Notes: generated by a model from the sequence alone, not told the origin. Positions 43,816-56,103 are shown, counted from the first letter of the stretch. The stretch: 64,000 nucleotides of DNA from Lineus longissimus (GCF_910592395.1 NC_088316.1:9550001-9614000); one strand, 5' to 3'. Program-made: numbers and translations.

Positions 43816-44170
43816 ATGTCACACATACCTATTGATGAGTGAAATGAGCTATTGTTACCACTGACCAAGTCATCTAGCTGGTCAGTCCACTTGTTGGTCT
43901 CCTTAGCAGTGAAATACTTCCATTTTGTATCCTTTAAATATCTGTTAAATCTTTCTACCACTGTTGCCTTCTTACTTGAAAATGTTGAGAAGCATGCTAT
44001 GTTGTTTTCTTTTAAGAGTTCATTGAAGTGTTTGGATTGAATTGAATCTTTTCTGGTTTTGCCTCTCTGAAAATCACTTTAAATGCGTCTTTGATTTCTT
44101 CTTCTCTCTTACTCTTCACTGCTAGAGCCCAAGCGTAACGGCTGAATAAATCTATGACTGTCAGTATGTA

Positions 44171-45136
44171 CAGTCCTTCAAAAAAGTAAATGGACACATA
44201 AAAATCAAATTTTCTTGAAAACGGCTGGTGATAAATCGATGCGGTTTGCTGCATTTGATAGGACATTTAGTTGTGCATCATGGTATCTACCACATAAAAA
44301 TTAGCCATTTTATCTAATACCGACTTTTATTGATTTACAAAAGGCCCCAAAATCAACTTTTTCGTTTCCGATTTTTTTCGTACTTGTTCTTGATAGGATG
44401 AATCACCATGATGAAAAACCCACGTCCCCATCAAGGTGATGAAAATATCTTGTGTTAATTGGTGGGAAAACATCACTTTATGTCAAAATTTTGCACCTTG
44501 TTTATTGACTTTGGAATTACTTTGGAGAAGTCGACCATAGCCAATTATGTCAGTTTCAACATGCAGCCCGAGTGTTAATTCCTTATTGGCTGAGGTTTTG
44601 AATGGGGGTGGAAATGTTGTTAACATTGATGTATTGTAAACGCGAGGGTAAAGTAATATTGGTGAACCCATTGTCCAGCTGCCAAATCTAGGCCTGGGAG
44701 AGATATTCATAGGCATATTAAACAAGGCCATTGAAATGGTGACATGATTCCGGTTGTCTGGGCCAGGTGAATAATATCAAGGGGGCATCTCCGCAGTAGA
44801 AGACCGGGTAACAAAACCCTTTTGCACGAATGGGTTAATAAGTTGCAGATTCAAGTGAAAACTGTGGAATTTCTTAGATATTCACTCATAACTCAACAGA
44901 AGCTTCCAGTCAATATAAAATTTGCCCCCAAAAAATGCGTGATAAAAAAGTTGATTTTGGAACCTTTCATAAATCGAAAAAATTGACTTATAGGTAAAAT
45001 AGCAAATTTCCAAGTGGTAGATATCATGATGCACAATTAAATGCCCTATCAAATGCAGCAAACCGCATCGATTTATCACCAGCCGTTTTCAAGAAAATTT
45101 GATTTTTGTGTGTCCATTTACTTTTTTGAAGGACTG
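44171..45136. mobile_element. Mariner-like MITE with long inverted arms, TA target duplication
   Basis: The ends read CAGTCCTTCAAAAAAGTAAA and, inverted, TTTACTTTTTTGAAGGACTG. TA is duplicated outside (44169-44170, 45137-45138). The arms are alike for more than 200 bp (GATAAATCGATGCGGTTTGC against its inverse at about 45055). The centre, about 400 bp, has no transposase. Its removal restores the integrase frame exactly. Confidence 0.9.
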
Positions 45137-45404
45137 TACCTGTAACCTTTATTTTTATTCTACTTCTGCATGTCAACCAGGTCAGCTTGCAATTGTTGAT
45201 CGATATAAGATACTATTGTCTTTCAAAAGGTGAATTTCTTAGTAGCTGTTTTGTATAGTTGGTAGGTTGGCAGGGTATCTAGAAATTAGTTCACTTCCTT
45301 GTACTTTATCAGAACTTTATCTTCCTTTACCTGTTTCTACATTTTACTCAATGAACTATAAGCTACATGACTTTCAGGGTTGTAGTACAAATCCCTCCGA
45401 TACT

Positions 45405-45565
45405 GTTCGAACTCTGTTCTCTGGACTTTGTCGAGTTCGAGCTCTGTTTCAGTATCCAGTTTTGAATTCATTTCTATTTCAATAGATTTGAAATGCAAAC
45501 AAAGCTAGAACAGAACAAAGTCATGTGAACGGAGTTCGAACAGAGAACGGAGTTCGAAGAACTGC
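45405..45565. repeat. Inverted GTTCGAAC-type repeats between integrase and ATPase
   Basis: TGTTCGAACTCTGTTCTC at 45405-45422 is answered by inverted copies GAACGGAGTTCGAACAGAGA and AACGGAGTTCGAA at 45528-45560. The spot is the intergenic region between two genes read away from each other, so a promoter role is possible. Confidence 0.6.
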
Positions 45566-45579
45566 TTATTTACCAGCCA

Positions 45580-46160
45580 CATGCTCATCTCCGGTGTGAC
45601 TATAGTGGCAAGATATATTTTACTCTTGATCTCTTACAAAAGGGATATCGTAATTAGTTCCATGAAATAGTAATTTTCTGTCCAACATATTATTTCAACA
45701 ATACGACACACGTCAGGAAATGGATTTACGCAGATAAAAATATCCACATAGTTAATCCAGAAGTTATGTCAAGTGACTTGGATCTTGTGCTTCATTTTGC
45801 TACTCTAGTATTTACAGGTTCAAAAATGTTATTCATTATCGATGATTGTGCTAAATGTAGAGACACAAAGAAAAAGGTTTCGGAGTTATGTCATTTAGCC
45901 TTTTCCGGAAGACACTATTATCTGTCTGTTTGGTTACTGGTTCAGAATTACAATTCGTTTGTGAAGGATTTCAGGGAACATCAGGATTTTAGTCCTGTTT
46001 GTTTACAAGGATGAAACGGCAATTTAAGATGCCTTAGAAGAAAAAAGTGTTATCTCTAAAGACAAGAGGCAGTATAACATAGACGAACTTAAGGTTAAAA
46101 AGGGATTGAAATTAATCACCAGGTTGAAAACAGCAAAGCACCACCAATCATCGCACCAAT
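45580..46160 (+). pseudogene. Polinton FtsK/HerA-type packaging ATPase, broken
   Basis: This ATPase pumps the genome into the capsid in Polintons and relatives. A P-loop-like YSGKIYFTLDLL lies at about 45601 with ISGV in another frame just before; the residue after the Lys is Ile instead of Thr/Ser. The frame then has a TAG after KGYRN (about 45654). The second part carries LFIIDDC (Walker B, 45826-45849), FSGRHYYLSVWLLVQNY (sensor region, about 45900) and a C-terminal tail to about 46160 after one frame change near 46005 and a stop. It is read divergently from the integrase. Confidence 0.75.
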
Positions 46161-46200
46161 ACCTGTCATATAATTAGGGTGATTTACCCTTTATTAGTTA

Positions 46201-46385
46201 GGTGAAGTCGAACTTTGTTCTCTTAACGAAGTCGAGCAAAACTCTCTTGACGTCATAGTCATGGTCATAGTCATAGTTGAGCTTTGGAGCTTCGCTCTTG
46301 TGACGAAGTCATAGTCGAGCCTTGTTCTATTGACGAAGTGAGCCTTGCTCTTATGACGAAGTCATAGTCTTTATTAACAATTGGT
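46201..46385. repeat. Cluster of degenerate repeats GACGAAGTCATAGTCGAGC
   Basis: At least four units of 35-45 bp, each combining GACGAAGTCATAGTC, GAGC(C/T)TTG and a TTCT(C/A)TTGACGAAG end. They follow directly on the ATPase end. The units contain GAGC..GCTC complementarity (GAGCTTTGGAGCTTCGCTC), so small hairpins are possible. A related GGCTTCGCTCGATCC motif is at about 42305. Confidence 0.65.
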
Positions 46386-49300
46386 ATCTTACGTCAAAAC
46401 CGTTAGGATTGATAATGTTGTCGTTTTCATCAGTTTTAACTGATCATATTAAAATATGATCTCTATTTTATTGAACTTTGATTTACATGGTAACTGTATT
46501 GGTTTATCAAATGTGTATGTCATCATATCTCCAATGTTAGATTTCTTTATCGGTCTAATGGATAGTGTTCCAGTTGGCTACTTTATCATGAAGTTCATAT
46601 GTATATTGTTAAACTATGTATTGTGTAAAGTAGGCGTAACTTCCGTATAAGACAGTCTAGGCTGATCGTGTGGATGTAATAACTCTTAATGCCGGATTTA
46701 CTGTCCAGACAGGGATTTTAGGGCTTCATTAAGTTATTAAATTCGGTTGTTTAATAGCCGTAACTTGTGGTCGTGTGAAAGGGCACTTATCACCGTTCAT
46801 GAAATTCCTCAGAAGCCTTTCTCAGTAGTAGTCTAAAACATAAGGCGACTTAAAGCCTCGTCGTTAGGGTATAACATTCCTATGGTCAGGTTTTGGCTCC
46901 AAATGTGATTATTTGGGAATTTAATGACTAAGACATAGGAGTCCGTGACGAGCTAATGGGTGCAAGTCGTTTAAGGGACCATTTTGAGTTACATGTTACA
47001 TGTTTTATGCAATTATTACCTGGCTGGTAGGTCCGTGATTGACGGGTTTGACAGTTCTTGAAGCAAGTCAAGTATGATAACTTTATTTTGTGATCGTTGT
47101 TAGTAAACAGTTTTGGTTTCGTAACTGTTTCATAACTGCTAGACTATATAAGGTCGCTCTGTGATCATGTTTTGGAGTTCCGGAATAGCAAGCGAATAGG
47201 CTACATCCTTGGTTTGGATGCCCAGCTATAGGGACCTATTCTGCTGCTCCAGCTCATTGACACGTCTGTATCAACCATATTGTATGAACTCTGCCTTGTC
47301 AACTACATGTACATCTCGAACGGACGTCGAAATAAATTGGTAACTTTATATACTATCTTCATTTATGCATACTGCCACCAAACTCAAAGCCATGCGAGTG
47401 CGGACTTTGAATACCAAAATATGTCCATTGAGCCACGTCACCTTCGAGATGATACCAGGCCGGGCGTAACTGGCCATAACCAACGTCCAATGACATTACG
47501 TCTAATCTATTGCCGTGTTGGTTGGGCATAACCGACCAACGGACGTAACCGCCAGATACCAGCTATTATATCATGCCGATGGAACGGAAGGGTACTCCTA
47601 TATATTCAAACGGATGTTCTGATGCCGTCGTATCCTATCTCATATACCATTGCCTCGAAAACTCCGTGCGGTTTGACCTGCAAGGACCACGTCACGGAGC
47701 TGCTGAACGTTATTCAACTCCGGAACTCCTGGTCGCCAGATTATTGGACACTTGACCTATTGCCGGTGCCCGACCTTCGCTTTCATCGGATTCTAAGACG
47801 CTGTGGGACGCTTGACATATTGCCGGTACCGACCCCCCCCCCAAAATATATATCGGATTTATAGGCAGTACCTACGCGTCAGCACATCATATAGACCATC
47901 ACCACAGGGCTTTGCAGCGGTGCAGTATGTGTTAAACGGAGATGCTGGTGCCAGAAGGAACTTTTACATCGAGGACGAGTCCTCTTTCCCGGGAGGGAAG
48001 TGACTGTAACAGTGACACTTGTCATTTGAGAAATATTTTAGACTCTCTTTTGACTCTCAAGTCGTTTTTATTTTTACGCTCTCAGGGAAGTACCTTGCAT
48101 TGGCAGATCATTTTGGACTTTACGGACTTTACGAACTGTGATTACTTTTATGAATGGGGAGATTATTTTGACTACCAACTGCAAATATTTGTTTTTACGT
48201 GTTGTGTCAAGGATATACCGAATGATTTCCTCAGAATCGGCATAACGGGGTACATTTACATATATAGGGCAGATACATGTATTAATCCACGACCGGAAGT
48301 GTGGCACTGGCACATAGTGCTTATCAAAATGCCAAGCTGTGGTAAATACATAGTTGGGATGGATCAAAGTGGAATTACACGTATTTCTCAATCTGTGGTT
48401 GATTCTTAATCTACAGAATCAGGCCATCACGGAAATTTGCTTTTTGATAGTTACATATAAAATTTTGTGCTGATTGATTGGTCCTAAGTGTACTTTTTCA
48501 CCAAAAGTTATGGTCAAAATGTACACACTGTTAAATAGAGGGCTCTGGCCTAGTATATATATTATTTTTCTTCCTTTTTTTCTCGGATATTTTGAAATAT
48601 CTGACAGTTTATATTCCACGGGTATGACTGTGTATATTTTGGAAATTTCTAACTATATTATAGTTCATTACGGGTATGTGGATATTTGTAACTTTTTATG
48701 ATTCTATAGTCATTGTATGTATTGCCGTTGAATGCCTATCGCGAGTTGTAGGGCCGGGAGATTCGGGTCGAATCTTTCCCCAGGGGGGGAGGTGTTGTAG
48801 ATGTCAAAGTAGTGACCGATGGTCCCAAAGCATTTTGCTCATTTCTCTATTTTTCCTTACTTATAAAAACTTCTGAAATTATTTGGTATTACACTTTGGG
48901 TTCTATAAGGTCAAGATTCGGCATGACGAGCATAAATTCCCCTGCGTTGATTCCTTCTGGGTCTTTGAGCAGAACCTTGCTCGTTTTAAGGTTGAGATCT
49001 GCCGTCAAAATAACTTAATACCCCTCGCCGATGCTACTTAAAGTCGCTCTCTCGCCAGAACTGGTTCTGGACCGCTTATACTGATCCGGAGGTGTCGAAC
49101 CCGATGTGGTCAGTATCTAGTCAAATGTGTACACGGCCAATAAGGTCATTGGTCATAGGATTGGTTTCCACTACACCATTATGAGTAGGAAGTTCCTTTA
49201 AGCAACTAAAAGGCGTCATTAAGAGTTAATAAGCGGCAACATATAGTGAAGCCTCGTTGGGCAGCTGACTGTAAGCTAATGGACTGTTTCGTCCGTATCC

Positions 49301-49484
49301 AAGTATTAAAATTCTTCCTTTCAACCGATTAGTTTTTATAAGGATTATAGACCTTTTTGGGTATCTTTATCCGCTTGATTTATCAATATCTGACGTTCAC
49401 TGCTTCTTTGGTACGTGCGAGGGGCTAAACGGTGTTTTGAGTGACAGATCGCTCCGGTCCTTCCCCGCTTGGCTGGACCAACTG
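46386..49484. other. Block of LTR-like relics and unassigned sequence
   Basis: The part 46670-47320 looks like an LTR: TGTGGATGTAATAAC start, TATA-type CTATATAAGGTCGCTCT at about 47152 and AATAAA at about 47331. At 48781-48792 a purine tract (AGGGGGGGAGG) is directly followed by TGTTGTAGATG, like a 3' LTR start in plus orientation. Another CTACTTAAAGTCGCTCT lies at about 49033. Retroelement genes are not recognisable between them. Two overlapping open frames at 47942-48409 (plus) and 48074-48391 (minus) match nothing I know. Confidence 0.4.
48781..48803 (+). other. Putative polypurine tract and LTR start
   Basis: AGGGGGGGAGG is followed at once by TGTTGTAGATG, the expected layout of the 3' LTR junction of a Gypsy-type element in plus orientation. 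No matching 5' LTR start was found. Confidence 0.4.
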
Positions 49485-49487
49485 GGC

Positions 49488-49583
49488 AGAAAAAAACAAC
49501 CAATCAGGGCGCTCGATTATAATATGACCTTGACCCTCATAATAATACTAATAGCAGACGCTTGAAAACTACATCGTCAGCAC
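49488..49583 (-). repeat. BEL 3' LTR, recognisable terminal part
   Basis: About 90 bp (ACCAATCAGGGCGCTCGATT ... CTACATCGTCAGCACA) are nearly identical to the outer end of the right LTR at 59464-59553. To the left the two LTRs can no longer be aligned by eye. The true LTR may extend far further left. Confidence 0.75.
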
Positions 49584-49592
49584 ATCACCCCC
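49584..49592 (-). other. BEL polypurine tract
   Basis: On the minus strand the sequence AGGGGGTGA lies directly in front of the LTR start TGTGCTG. It primes plus-strand DNA synthesis in LTR elements and fixes the 3' LTR position. Confidence 0.75.
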
Positions 49593-49793
49593 TGTGACTA
49601 GACATAGTCACGCATCAATTCTGCTATCTCTGCTAATTTCTGACTCTGGTTCCTCATCTAATTTTGTCTAAGGCCTCTAACGACTATCTACATCTTCTTC
49701 TCGTTCAGCTCCGGGCAGCAGCAGGGCTAGTTTGCTGACAGGACGTCTTCACTCCTTTCCTTCGGAGTAAACCTGGACCTTTCTGACTCTACG

Positions 49794-52189
49794 GTATTAC
49801 TCAGCATGTAATCGCACCCACACATGTCAAGGGCAATATGCTAGACTTGGTGCTTACTCGCAGTAGTGATGTCAGTGCTGTTTGTGATATCGAAGTAGAT
49901 CCATCACTTTCTACTGATCACTTCGCTGTTCATTGTGCGATAAAGATACCGAAACCACAAAATGCTACCAAATCAGTGATCTACAGGAAACTCAAAGACA
50001 TTGATGCTAAGCTTTTCCGTGAGGATGTTCAGGCTTCGAGTCTTGTGTTAAACCCATGCAACGACTTGGACAATCTGGTGGAGCAATATGACTCTGTACT
50101 CCGTAATATTCTAGATAAGCATGCGCCCGAGGTTACCCGCTCAGTAGTGGTTAGGAATAAGGCCCCTTGGTTCACGGATGAGATCTCGCAAGCCAGATTG
50201 GTCCGGCGGAGGTATGATAGGGCATGGCGGAAGGACAAGACTGAGATAAACAGGCAAATCTTACGAGCCCAGAGTTATGCGGTATGTGTTCTTATCAAGC
50301 AAGCTAAGCTGTTGTTTCACCGGACCAGGATTGAAACGAGTAGCAACCGTGACCTGTTCAAAATTGTCAATGAGCTTCTGGGGAAAAAGACTGTGTCACC
50401 TTTACCAGAACATTCAGACCCAAAAAAGCTTGCTGAGGATTTTAGCGAGTTTTTCAGTGACAAGATCAGGAAGATTCGTAACAGCTTCGAAAATGGTGCC
50501 TCTGCTACAGGAACAGCGTCAGGTCGCATAGAAACGAATGGTGACCATGTACTTCGGAACTTTCGCCCAACATCAGAAAGTGAGATCAAGAAGATCATAC
50601 TCTCTCTTCCGTCTAAGGGATGTTCTCTCGACCCAATCCCTACATCGCTTATGAAAGAGTGTGTTGACTCGCTTTTGCCGACCTTTGTAAAGATCATAAA
50701 CATGTCATACGAGTTGGGCCATGTGCCCCCATGCCTAAAGTTTGCGTTAGTAAAACCGCTCCTCAAAAAGCCGTCACTTGACAAAGAGGTATTGGGTAAC
50801 TATCGCCCAGTTTCGAACTTGACTTATCTCTCAAAGCTGATTGAGCGAATAGTGGCAGTGCGCTTGAGGGAACATATGACGGAACACAGTCTGTATGATC
50901 CACACCAGTCTGCCTACAGAGAGGGCCATAGCACGGATACAGTACTACTCAGGATTACCAATGATGTACTAACTTCTCTGGATGTTGGAGATGAAGTGTT
51001 ATTGGTGCTTTTAGACTTGTCAGCCGCGTTCGATACTGTAGATCATGTGATACTTCTTGACACGCTACACGAACGAATTGGTCTGAACGATATGACATTA
51101 AAGTGGTTCGAATCCTACCTTCAAGATCGACAATTGTCGGTAGTAATCAGTCAGTCCTCCTCGAATCGCGTTACTCTTGAATATGGAGTGCCACAAGGCT
51201 CCGTACTGGGACCCGTCTTATTCACAATCTATACGTTGCCGCTTAGTGATGTCATGCGTGGAAATGGTGTCCCATACGAACTGTATGCTGATGACAATCA
51301 ACTCATCTCTTCGGCACGTTGTGGTGATCAATCTCAAGGCACACAGATGGTGAATCAGACTGAGAGCTGCATATCGGATGTTAAGGAATGGCTGTCCGTC
51401 AACAAACTCGCCCTAAACGCTCCTAAGACTGATCTGTGTAACATCGTATCCTCTCGTAGAACAGGCTCGGTGACAGGTATCTCAGTAGGAGAAGTCTGGA
51501 TTCCCAAATCTCCATGTGTTCGTGACCTTGGTGTTTGGATCGATCAGAATATGACTATGCAGACCCATATAAAAATGATCTGCAAGGCCTCGTACGCAAA
51601 TCTCTACAACATAGACCGGATAGGAAAATACCTAGATCAGACAAGTCGAGAACGCCTAGTGCATGCATTCGTCACTTCCAGATAGGACTGCAATAATGCC
51701 ATTTTGTACGGCCTTCCAAAGAAGACGATCGCGCCCTTGCAGCGTGTACAAAACACTGCGGCGCGAATTGTGTGCAGGACGAAGAAATCTGAGCACATAA
51801 CCCCAACACTGCGCGAGTTACACTGGCTCCCAGTGTCTGCTTGGATTGAATTCAAAATCCTCCTGCAGGTATTCAAATGTCTGAGACAATCTGCGCCAAC
51901 GTACCTCCAGGAACTTCTTTGCACCAAGGAGGTTACACGAACAACAAGATCTGGTTCAACGGTTATTTGTGAAAAACGAACGAAAACGAACTTTGGGGAC
52001 CGTAGCTTCGCTGCATGTGGGCCACGGCTATGGAACAAACTCCCCAAGCGCATACAAGATTGCCAAAACACTGACACTTTCAAGGCACAACTAAAAACGC
52101 ACTTATTTACAAGATCACACGGAGAGGGAGCGCCTTGAGCACGGACCAAATCCATGGAAAAGCGCTATACAAGAACTTCATTATCATTA
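49794..52189 (+). mobile_element. LINE D: 5'-truncated CR1/L2-like LINE inside BEL pol
   Basis: The insert is flanked by TCTACG at 49788-49793 and 52190-52195. It starts within the last part of the endonuclease and ends in an ATTATCATTAT tail (52178-52189). The BEL pol frame continues across the site once the insert is removed, which sets the order: LINE D is the younger. No ORF1 is present. Confidence 0.9.
49803..52138 (+). pseudogene. LINE D ORF2: end of endonuclease and full reverse transcriptase
   Basis: The sequence begins at ITQHVIAPTHVKGNMLDLVL (49797 on), the end of the AP endonuclease, with STDHFAV (about 49910). RT motifs follow in one frame: CSLDPIPTSLMK (about 50620), NYRPVSNLTYLSKLIE, LLDLSAAFDTVDH (about 51010), YGVPQGSVLGPVLF (about 51185) and LYADDNQL (about 51280). 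TAG at 51683-51685 interrupts the thumb motif TSRLDYCN. The frame then goes on open to 52138 with LYGLPKKTIAPLQRVQNTAA and LWNKLPKRI. It needs only one codon change to be open, so decay is slight, but without the endonuclease it is dead. Confidence 0.88.
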
Positions 52190-55100
52190 TCTACGATCCT
52201 GTCCAGGGAATACTTCTGACACTCTCCCTAAAGGCCATTTTCCTCTCGGAGAGTTGGGGTCTACCATTAACACAATATCCCCTATTTTCAAATCTTCTCG
52301 CTCTCCCATCCATTTGGGCCGGTTCTGCAACAATGACAAATACTCCTTTTGCCATCTTATCAAAACTTTCTTCACTAATTCTTGGATGTATCTCCATCGA
52401 TTCCTGGGATTGAATGCTATCTCGTCTGTTACCATGAGTGCTAACTGACCTCTAGCCTGTCCCATTAAAAAGTGGTTAGGCGTCAGTACAGCTTCATCTT
52501 TAGGATCTTTGCTGCAGTAGGTTAACGGTCTTGCATTCGACAGCCCCTCTACTTCATTCACTGCGGTTAGTAATTCTTCGTCTGTTACGCAAGCTTCACC
52601 CAATATCGCTTTCATTCCTCTCTTTGCTGCTTTGATCATGCTTTCAAATACTCCTCCGTGATGCGACCCAAGAGGGGGGTTGAACCGCCAGTGAATTCCT
52701 TGCTCAGCTAACCTTTTACCAACTTTTGTCTGGTCGATTTCTTGCAATAATTCTCTCAACTCTCTTTCTGCTCCGATAAAGTGTGTCCCATTAATTGAGA
52801 CCATCTCCAAAGGACGTCCTCGCCTGGCGGTCATCCGGGTCAAGGCGTTTAAGAAACTGGCCGAATCTAAACCAAAGGCGACTTCTAGGTGAACTGCTCT
52901 GGAACATAAGCATGTAAATAGACATATATTATCTCTTGGCTTTGGTATTTCGGGTCAACTTGACTAGGAATGGTCCTCCATAGTCCACTCCACAATGGGC
53001 GAACGCTCTTAACGGGATGTTAGCTCTTAGGCTTGGAAGTGGCGCCATCTTCTGTTCACACATCTGTTTTCTCTGCTTCTTACAGTCTATACAGCCTCTT
53101 CCACTTTTCTTCACTGCTTCTCGTCCATTCACAGGCCAGAATCTCACTCTTATATCTGCGAGTAGACCGTTAACTCCTCTAACATGTCTACCGGGTCTCT
53201 TTCCTTTGGATGACACCTCCAAACAGCAGAACCCATGCCATCACCCTCCTGAGCTTTACCCAATTTGAGTGTCTGTCAGTAAGAATGGTTGGTTCGAAAT
53301 TCCTCTGAGTAAAAGTGGTGTTAGCATTCTTCTTCTCCTCTGCTCCAGCCTCTGCACTCACTGAAAAAACAATTTTGGTTTTCATCACATTCATTTCTGG
53401 CAATTTATCCTTCTCCTCTCTCAGGAATTCTGCTCCTCTGCACCACCTGTCCTGGTCTGAAATCTCGTTGACATTAAGACATCTAGTAGCATCATCCGCT
53501 GGATTAATTTTCCCAGGAATATGAGCCCACTGCTGGGGTGAAGAAACTTCATGTATCTCCGAGACTCGATCAGCCACAAAATGCTTGTATTTCCTGGATT
53601 GTCCATGAACCCAATACAGAACGTCAGTACTGTCTGTCCAAAAGTGGTGATCTTGTAGGGGTATCTCTAAAACTTTGGCTGTTGACTTGGCTAGTCTCAC
53701 ACCCACTACTGCTCCCATCAGCTCCAACCTAGGAATACTCGTCGCTCGCAGTGGCGTCACTCTCATCTTCGCTGCAACAAACGTCACTTCTATTGTTCGA
53801 TCACTATACACGAACCTCAAGTATGCCACTGCAGCATAAGCGTCTTTGGAAGCGTCGGTGAATATATGAATTGTGACTTCTTGGATATCTGTGACAGTCC
53901 GGTGACGGTAACATCTGTGAATGGACAGATTCTTGGCTTCCTTCATCTGTGTCACCCAGCTGGCAACCAACTTGAGGACATCTGCTGGCAGTTCCTCATC
54001 CCAGTTTCGCCCGGATAACCATGACATCCGCAGGGCGATCTTGCCTCTGACTACCAGAGGGGCCAACAATTGAAAGGGGTCAAAGATCGAAGCCACCAGG
54101 CTCAGCAACTGCCTCTTGGTTGTGATGCTTTCTTGATCCAGTTTGACGTTGTAGGTGAACCGGTCACTCTCCGCGTCCCACCAAACTCCTAGAGTTTTCA
54201 TACTAGGCAAGCTGTTCTCTTTGATTTTTACTCCTGCTGCTCTGTATTCTTCAGCTACACCTTCTAAAACTTCTATCTGGTTGCTTCCCCATTTTTTGAT
54301 GTCAAACCCTGCTGGTTTTACTACCGTCTGCAAGTCTTCTCGTATTTCCCTGGCCACTTTTGTAGTTTCAAAACTATCAATAATGTCGTCTATGTAAGTC
54401 GAAGATTTTATCACTTGGCTAGCTACTGGATATTTCTTAGACTCTCGGTCTGCTTGCTCCCTCAGTACAAACATAGCCAAATAAGGTGAAGCTCGATCTC
54501 CAAATACCACTCTAACTGTTTAATACGTATCTATGGGACGATCTGGCTGTAAATCTCTCAATGACAGGCGATGAAATCTAGTAGAGTGGTCTGGTTTCAA
54601 AACAAGTTGGTTGAACATCTCCTTCACATCTCCAACCAAGGCTACGGGACGACGACGAAAATTGAGCAATATCTTAACAAGGTCATTCTGCAGATTTGGC
54701 CCGGGCAACATCTCATCATTCAGACTTTTCCCTTCAAACATCGCAGCTGCATCGTATACTATTCGCACTTTTGTGGTCTCTCTATCTTTCTTCACAATGG
54801 CAAAGTGGGGCAGATACCATCCTTTCTCGGATTCCTCTTCAGGTGACAACTTTCTTATGTATCCCTTCTCGATATTCTGATTGAATGCGTTTTTGTACTG
54901 CTCTCCCACCTCTGGCCTTCTCAGGAACGATTCTTCCAGACTTCTCAGTCGTTTTTCAGCCATACTTCTATTGTCAGGAAGATTGGGTTTCTCTCCCTTC
55001 CAAGGTATTCCAACTTCAAATCTATCTCCGATATATCTCAAAGATTCTTTGGTTTTGGCTATGGCTTTCTTCTCATCAGGACTAAAATTGTCTACATCTG

Positions 55101-56103
55101 GATTCTCTATCAAATCTTGATTCCACAGCGCTCTCATCTCTTCATCAATCTGACTCGGTCTGGTAATTGATCGAATAGATGTACACAGGCTGTTCCCAAT
55201 CCGGGCTCTTCCAGTCTTTACTTTCCCGACACAGGTCCATCCCAATGGAGTTCTTCTGGCTATTGGCTCGCCTGGGTTTCCTTGCCGTTTCTCTAAACAA
55301 ATTCCCAGCTCGGGATAATCTGATCCAAGTACCACATCAACATTCTTTCCACCAGGGCTGGTTGGAAACTGGATGCCACTCAGATGACCATAGCTTTTCT
55401 TCAACTGATTCCAATTCAGCACCCTCAGGTTAGTACACATCTTAGGCATTGTCCAGACTTCTATCTTCCTTCTAAAATTCTCAGCTAAACTCTCTATAAC
55501 TAACTCAGCTTTCTGGCTTTTACAAGAAACCTCACTGGAAATGGTGGCGATATATAGTTTTCCCATTTCTCCTTTGATTCCCAAGGTATGTAATACTTCT
55601 TCCTTCACGTAACTTGTGTCAGATCCCTCATCTAATAAGGCATGCAGAGCCAATTTCACACCATCTGGTCCTATCACGTTGACTGGAAGCAATCTCAGTG
55701 CTATTGCATCATCTAAACTTCCTGGGCTCTTTTGACTCGCTTTATTACAGGTTGTGCTGGTATTCTTGACACTATAGGGTTTCTTCTTGATAGGTTTTGT
55801 TGACTTGTCTGTTTTTGGCTTCCGTGCTGTGTTATGAGGTTCAGTTAAAGGGGCATGTAGATGCTGGTGATGATTATACTGACATCCATCAAATCCACAC
55901 TTCTGATCTTGTTTACAATCCTTCCCAAAATGTGAAATACTAAGGCATCTATAGCAAGCTCGCTTCTCCTTAGCTAAATCCCACTTCTGGGTAAGTGTTA
56001 ACGCCTTCCATCCTTTGCATGTTTCAGATTTATGCAACTGTCCACAAGCTAAACAATCCTCTTTCCCAGAGGCAGTCATGGATGCAGTGGTGGCTTTATT
56101 TGG

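Larger units (their letters stand above)
42717..45345 (-). pseudogene. Polinton integrase (retroviral-type DDE), in three pieces
   Basis: The integrase inserts the linear Polinton DNA. The N-terminal side, 45345 down to 45139, has the YQLYKTATKKF motif and QADLVDM with the first catalytic Asp. A MITE (44171-45136) sits between the codons of KGYRY and ILTVIDLFSRYAWAL. After it the core runs to about 43815 with VVERFNRYLKDTKWKYF, which holds the catalytic Glu. The second Asp (normally in a TDNG motif) is lost; NPNT stands there. An unexplained insert of about 840 bp (42976-43815) separates the core from the C-terminal part. That part has VDARK and EESVWYNLYG, then in another frame the SH3-like end VGDSVRISKYQSIFGKGHLP and TEEVFQIK. 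Several stops and shifts occur. Confidence 0.85.
49677..56079 (-). pseudogene. BEL/Pao pol: zinc knuckles, protease, RT, RNase H, integrase; broken
   Basis: From 56079: zinc knuckles (CLACGQLHKSETC, CYRCLSISHFGKDC), aspartic protease (LLDEGSDTSYV, about 55620), and RT from VRIVYDAAA (about 54755) with YIDD at about 54385. RNase H follows (TDAS, ELMG, TDSTDVLYW; 53880-53600). TAA at 54520-54522 splits RT. After 53188 the frame shifts, and the first part of integrase seems deleted. The zinc-binding region (CIDCKKQRKQMC) is at about 53080 and the first Asp in CGVDYGGPF. From 52843 comes the rest of the core: the second catalytic Asp is replaced by Ile (SINGTHF), while Glu stays in GVFESMIK. At 52195 LINE D enters; the last 18 codons resume left of 49787 and end at TAG 49677. 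It is closest to BEL elements with gag DUF1759. Confidence 0.88.

Noticed and set aside
47942-48409. 155-codon plus ORF and overlapping minus ORF, considered as an envelope or virion gene
   Set aside because: No signal peptide, no motif, and both strands are equally open; the evidence is too weak.
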